Source of the DNA: an archaeon | GTDB lineage: Archaea; Aenigmatarchaeota; Aenigmatarchaeia; GW2011-AR5; GCA-2688965 | Length of the DNA stretch: 6,773 bases | Direction: 5' to 3' | Assembly: GCA_002688965.1 (NCBI GenBank) | Contig: NZEE01000043.1 | Span: 1 to 6,773 of the forward strand | Shown: positions 4,948 through 6,773 of the stretch, piece by piece | Position numbering within the stretch: the first letter of the stretch is position 1 | How the letters are laid out: every line of letters starts with the position of its first letter | Made by a program: the position numbers and the translations under genes | The notes under the pieces: model-generated | The model's database searches: none | Told to the model about the DNA's origin: nothing | Seen by the model: the letters and a program-made list of their open reading frames with translations, nothing else

Positions 4948-6773
4948 ATGTTTGGAAAAAAGAAAAAAATAGTTCCAATACCTAAAAAAATTAAAGGAAC
5001 AATTACCAGTCGTGAGTATAAAATTTATATGAAAGAAGAGCAATGGGCTGGTAGAATTGCAACTATTTATGAAAAAATGGCTAGAAAATCTAGTAAGATA
5101 GTTAAAATTGAGCCAGGAAAAAAAATGAGGAAGAAACTTCAAGATTCTATTAATTTTGCTCATTTGAATATAAAACCTGAAGATTCTTCTTCTTTTGCAG
5201 TATTAGCTGGTCTTGGTATGATATCATTCTTTGTCCTACTTATGATTACAGCTATGATCGGGCTTCCTGGGCTTGATATGGGTCTTGGATTGATTGCTAT
5301 ATTTCTTTCAGTTCCTTTGATTTACTTTTTAATGAACTATCCAATTCATATGAGAAAAACATTTGAAGTTAAAACTGGTTCTGAAATTGTTTCCATGATT
5401 TTGTATATGGCTATTTATTTGAGGGATAATCCTAATCTTGAAGGTGCTTTGAGATTTGCAGCAGATAATTTAACAGGTCCTTTAGCATATGAATTAAGAA
5501 AACTTGTATGGGATATTGAAATTGGAAAAATGAGTTCTGTTGATGAAGCATTAATAGGATATGCATCAAAGTGGGCTGCTAATATTGCTTTTGTTGAATC
5601 TCTGCAAACTATGAGAGAGAGTATTCGTGTTAACGAAAGTCGTCGGCAAAAGATGCTGGATGATGCTGTTGATGGGATATTAAAATCTACAAGCGAGAAA
5701 GCTGACAAGTACAATAGAGATTTGAAAATGCCTATTATGGCTATCCATGCAATGGGAATTATCCTTCCTATCATGGGTTTGGTTTTATTTCCGGTTATTT
5801 CAATATTCTTAGATGTTCCACCTATAGCTCTTTTTATAGGTTATGATATTGTTCTTCCAATGGTATTATTATTCCTTGTTTTCAATGTGCTAGAAACAAG
5901 ACCGCCTACTTTTTCATCAATAGATGTTTCTGCTAATCCTAATGCTTCTCCAAAAGGTAAGATAGCATTGAAAACTAAGAATGGTGTGAAATTTGTTTCA
6001 GCTTTACCAATTGCTTTGATAGTTGCTATTATTCCAATTGCAATGGGAATTTACATGTTCATAGGTGCTGGCAGTGATGATTTACTAGCATCTGTATTTG
6101 TAATTGCTGGTTTAGCTGCTGGTTTAGCTGTATATTATTTAGGTATTTCTGCAAATAATTTAAAAATTAGAAAAAATACGCGAACTATTGAAGGTGAATT
6201 TAGAGATGCGTTGTTTAGATTAGGAAATGAGATATCTGGTGGCCGTCCTATAGAAACTGCCTTAGAAAGAAGTTTGAGACAGATGAATGACAATAAAATA
6301 AAAGAAATGTTCAGAAAAACAATGGATAATATAAAAAATATGGGAATGACTTTTGCTGCTGCTTTATTTGATAAACAATATGGCTCTGTGAGATTCTATC
6401 CATCTAATTTAATTCGTTCTATAATGAAAACTGTGGTTGAATCAACAAAAAAAGGTTTACATACTGCTTCAGCTGCTATGCTATCAATATCAGATTTTCT
6501 TGGAAAAATGCATAGTACTCAAGTTAAGGTTGAAGAAAACTTAGCTGACATAACTGGTTCATTACAGTTTCAGGCATTTTTCTTATCTCCTATGGTTTCA
6601 GGAATTGTTGTTACAATGGCAATAATTGTTATCAATATTTTAGAACAAATTGGGCCTCAACTTACAGCTACAGGGCTTACTGGCGGAGCTGGAGGAATAG
6701 CTGGTGGAATGGGATTCTTGCAGAATGTATGGGCAAATGTTCCAATTAGTCCAGGATTGTTTCAACTTATAGT
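4948..6773 (+). CDS. Type II secretion system F family membrane platform protein (FlaJ/TadC-like), 3'-truncated by window edge
   Basis: The frame is open from the ATG to the right edge, giving 608 complete codons with the C-terminus missing. The protein is the polytopic inner platform that sits over the ATPase and guides pilin addition. The N-terminus is basic and cytoplasmic (residues 1-80, KKKK start). Helices are predicted at about 83-104, 108-130, 261-288, 292-313, 350-372, 379-399 and 541-565. Two cytoplasmic T2SSF-like helical domains are visible, at about 145-260 (EIVSMILYMAIYLRD, later GALRFAADN) and 415-540 (EFRDALFRLGNEISGG, then PIETAL). Each is followed by a membrane segment containing Pro, as in the duplicated FlaJ design. 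Near the edge lies a Gly-rich stretch (residues about 573-590, GGAGGIAGGMG). It is coupled to the ATPase gene with a ten-base gap, as flaI-flaJ and tadA-tadC pairs are. Family assignment is strong. FlaJ versus pilus (PilC/TadC-type) function cannot be told without the neighbouring pilin or archaellin genes. Confidence 0.92.
   Translation, partial: MFGKKKKIVPIPKKIKGTITSREYKIYMKEEQWAGRIATIYEKMARKSSKIVKIEPGKKMRKKLQDSINFAHLNIKPEDSSSFAVLAGLGMISFFVLLMITAMIGLPGLDMGLGLIAIFLSVPLIYFLMNYPIHMRKTFEVKTGSEIVSMILYMAIYLRDNPNLEGALRFAADNLTGPLAYELRKLVWDIEIGKMSSVDEALIGYASKWAANIAFVESLQTMRESIRVNESRRQKMLDDAVDGILKSTSEKADKYNRDLKMPIMAIHAMGIILPIMGLVLFPVISIFLDVPPIALFIGYDIVLPMVLLFLVFNVLETRPPTFSSIDVSANPNASPKGKIALKTKNGVKFVSALPIALIVAIIPIAMGIYMFIGAGSDDLLASVFVIAGLAAGLAVYYLGISANNLKIRKNTRTIEGEFRDALFRLGNEISGGRPIETALERSLRQMNDNKIKEMFRKTMDNIKNMGMTFAAALFDKQYGSVRFYPSNLIRSIMKTVVESTKKGLHTASAAMLSISDFLGKMHSTQVKVEENLADITGSLQFQAFFLSPMVSGIVVTMAIIVINILEQIGPQLTATGLTGGAGGIAGGMGFLQNVWANVPISPGLFQLI

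Noticed and set aside
4927..5163. Minus-strand open frame opposite the start of the platform gene
   Set aside because: Phe/Asn/Ser-rich shadow of Lys-rich coding. The opposite strand encodes a clear T2SSF protein.
5415..5774. Minus-strand open frame opposite the platform gene
   Set aside because: Shadow frame within the first T2SSF domain of the platform gene; no start signals.

Overview
This AT-rich, tightly packed window looks like a chromosomal segment of an archaeon, probably a small-genome DPANN-type lineage (Woesearchaeota/Pacearchaeota-like; this placement is inferred from protein style, not from a marker gene). Signs of Archaea are TTATAAATA/TTTATAAA boxes about 25-30 bases upstream of starts, AGGTGAT Shine-Dalgarno cores three bases before start codons, leaderless-looking starts, and a FlaI/FlaJ-style pair of secretion genes.

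Layout: (1) Positions 1-1444, plus strand: three small, very hydrophobic membrane proteins. The first is cut by the left edge. The second and third are clear paralogues with five predicted membrane helices, and the first resembles the C-terminal three helices of the same family. (2) Positions 1446-2612, minus strand: two soluble, highly charged coiled-coil proteins, the second ending one base from the stop of the third membrane protein. (3) Positions 2613-2690: a short divergent control region with a central TATATATA box. (4) Positions 2691-6773, plus strand: a large type II/IV secretion (FlaI/VirB11/TadA superfamily) ATPase with a long extra N-terminal region, followed 10 bases later by a double-domain T2SSF (FlaJ/TadC-like) membrane platform protein that runs off the right edge.

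The ATPase and platform protein form the conserved motor core of a type IV filament (archaellum, pilus or adhesion filament) machine. I infer that the two coiled-coil proteins are cytoplasmic accessory or stator proteins, in the role of archaellum FlaC/D/E, and that the repeated five-helix proteins are further membrane parts of the same machine. No prepilin with a class III signal peptide, no FlaH, no FlaF/FlaG and no prepilin peptidase is seen in the window. No tRNA, rRNA, CRISPR array, insertion sequence or long repeat was found, and no gene-free stretch exceeds about 80 bases.
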